Below are positions 15,211 through 16,126 of a stretch of DNA of 16,126 nucleotides, in pieces. This stretch comes from JBCCZC01 sp039188505. GTDB lineage: Bacteria; Pseudomonadota; Gammaproteobacteria; Xanthomonadales; SZUA-38. A model generated the notes under the pieces. The model had not been told where the DNA came from, ran no database searches, and worked only from the letters and a program-made list of their open reading frames with translations. The stretch's first letter is position 1. The number at the start of each line of letters is the position of its first letter. The position numbers and the translations under genes were made by a program. The stretch spans positions 1 to 16,126 of the forward strand of contig JBCCZC010000086.1 of assembly GCA_039188505.1 (NCBI GenBank). Reading direction: 5' to 3'.

Positions 15211-15320
15211 GGCACGAATTCCGGACGCGGTTCGTTAGCTCATCATCGTGCCAGAAAACGGTCAATGCAGCCGGACTCGTCCCGGGAATCGCGCCTCGAG
15301 AACATGGCACCTGGACCGTG

Positions 15321-16126
15321 CTAGCGCCGCAGGGGCTGACGCGCTCCATAGGTCAACGATCGCCAAACCCACTCCAGGGGGCCGAAGCGGAAATAGCGGA
15401 GCCAGTAGGGCGCTGCAACGAGAAAGCAGCCCCAGGTCACGAGCACGACCACCATGAGCTCGGACAGCGACAGCTGACCGAACAGGCCGAAACCGAGGTT
15501 CGAGAAGAGCAGCAGGCCGATGACCGATTGCAGGATGTAGACGGTGAATGCCGCACGGCCGACGGCGGCGATCCGCGCGCCCCGCCATCCCGCCCCGACC
15601 GCGGCAAGAACGAGCGCACTCCAGAACAGGGCGCCGCCGAAACGATGCGCGTACCCGGCGACGCTCAGGACCAGCACCTGCGTCGGTTTTTCGGGGTCGA
15701 GGAACGGTCGCAGCAGATAGTAGACCGACGCGACGCCCAGGCCGGTCGCGGCGAGAATCCCGTAGCGTTTGACCGATAGCCCGCCGCCCAAGAAGCCCGT
15801 TTTCAGCAGCGCCATCCCGAGCAACATCGTGCCGAGCGTATCGATCCAGACGCCGCCGAGTACGAAGAGATCGAGCATGTAGTAGCGCGCCGCCTCGAGC
15901 CTGGCCACGATCTGGCCCTCGAGGGAGCCGAGCAGGATGGCGGCAACGCCGTCGTAGGCATCCGGCGTCGCGCGCCAGAGGATCGGCGCGTCGGTCTCCG
16001 AAACCGGGAATTTCGTGTAGTAGGCGAAGGCCACCGCCTGCAGCGCCAAACCGATCACCACGAGGGATCGTGCAGGGAGTCGGGCATGCGGCACGGCCAG
16101 AAATCCGCAGAGGGCGTACCAGATCA
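15321..16126 (-). CDS. DUF418-family membrane protein (partial, N-terminus outside window)
   Basis: The reading frame is open to the right edge. The annotated end (TAG at 15321) is real, but the start lies beyond 16126, so about 267 C-terminal residues are visible. Several hydrophobic helices are present, and the C-terminal part AVGRAAFTVYILQSVIGLLL ... FGPLEWVWRSLTYG is the DUF418 signature. These proteins occur in the inner membrane of many bacteria and resemble acyltransferase-3 proteins in having about ten helices; their function is largely unknown. It is on the same strand as the four following genes, with 110 bases to the alkylmercury-lyase-like gene. Nothing clear was seen in that gap apart from a loose 7-bp inverted repeat (15211-15217 and 15246-15252). 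Confidence 0.88.
   Translation of the reverse strand, partial: IWYALCGFLAVPHARLPARSLVVIGLALQAVAFAYYTKFPVSETDAPILWRATPDAYDGVAAILLGSLEGQIVARLEAARYYMLDLFVLGGVWIDTLGTMLLGMALLKTGFLGGGLSVKRYGILAATGLGVASVYYLLRPFLDPEKPTQVLVLSVAGYAHRFGGALFWSALVLAAVGAGWRGARIAAVGRAAFTVYILQSVIGLLLFSNLGFGLFGQLSLSELMVVVLVTWGCFLVAAPYWLRYFRFGPLEWVWRSLTYGARQPLRR

Overview
This 16.1 kb window is a GC-rich bacterial chromosome segment packed with short-spaced genes on both strands. Gene content points to a free-living gammaproteobacterium, perhaps Xanthomonadales/Wenzhouxiangella-like: kinase-TPR proteins with an ECF-type sigma factor, a LytS/LytTR pair, a xi-class glutathione transferase, an AraC-VOC pair and a DUF418 protein. 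That placement is an impression from gene families, not a phylogeny. No tRNA, rRNA, CRISPR array, insertion sequence or phage gene was seen. No gene-free stretch exceeds about 245 bases.

Left part (1-4871, minus strand): an ECF-like sigma factor, then two membrane-anchored Ser/Thr kinases with TPR-rich C-termini. The second kinase runs off the left edge. This looks like one signalling unit in which kinases and sigma factor act together. The sigma factor has a DTQD motif where most ECF factors have DAED, which suggests control by threonine phosphorylation, as in the EcfP/PknT (ECF43) system.

Middle (4961-9243): divergent from the sigma factor is the most unusual gene of the window. It encodes a SpoT-like HD hydrolase domain with all expected catalytic residues, a CBS-like pair and a C-terminal HEPN-type RNase-like domain (R-x4-H) in one protein. 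Then, on the minus strand, come a glutathionyl-hydroquinone reductase (yqjG) and a LytTR response regulator overlapping its LytS-type histidine kinase by 4 bases.

Right-middle (9244-12305, plus strand): a 244-base divergent regulatory region holds a 12-bp direct repeat with 21-bp period, as expected for a LytTR-type operator. It precedes a tight three-gene operon: an SDR oxidoreductase with a signal peptide, a homologue of ATP/ADP (nucleotide) carriers, and a small exported NTF2-like protein.

Right part (12360-16126, all minus strand): a DUF418 membrane protein (cut by the right edge), an alkylmercury-lyase-like protein missing the catalytic Asp, a DUF2846-like lipoprotein, a short Coq4-like protein with an intact HDxxHx11E motif, and an AraC regulator followed by a VOC protein. 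A 17-18 bp motif upstream of the AraC gene recurs in the LytS/SDR intergenic region, which hints at shared regulation.
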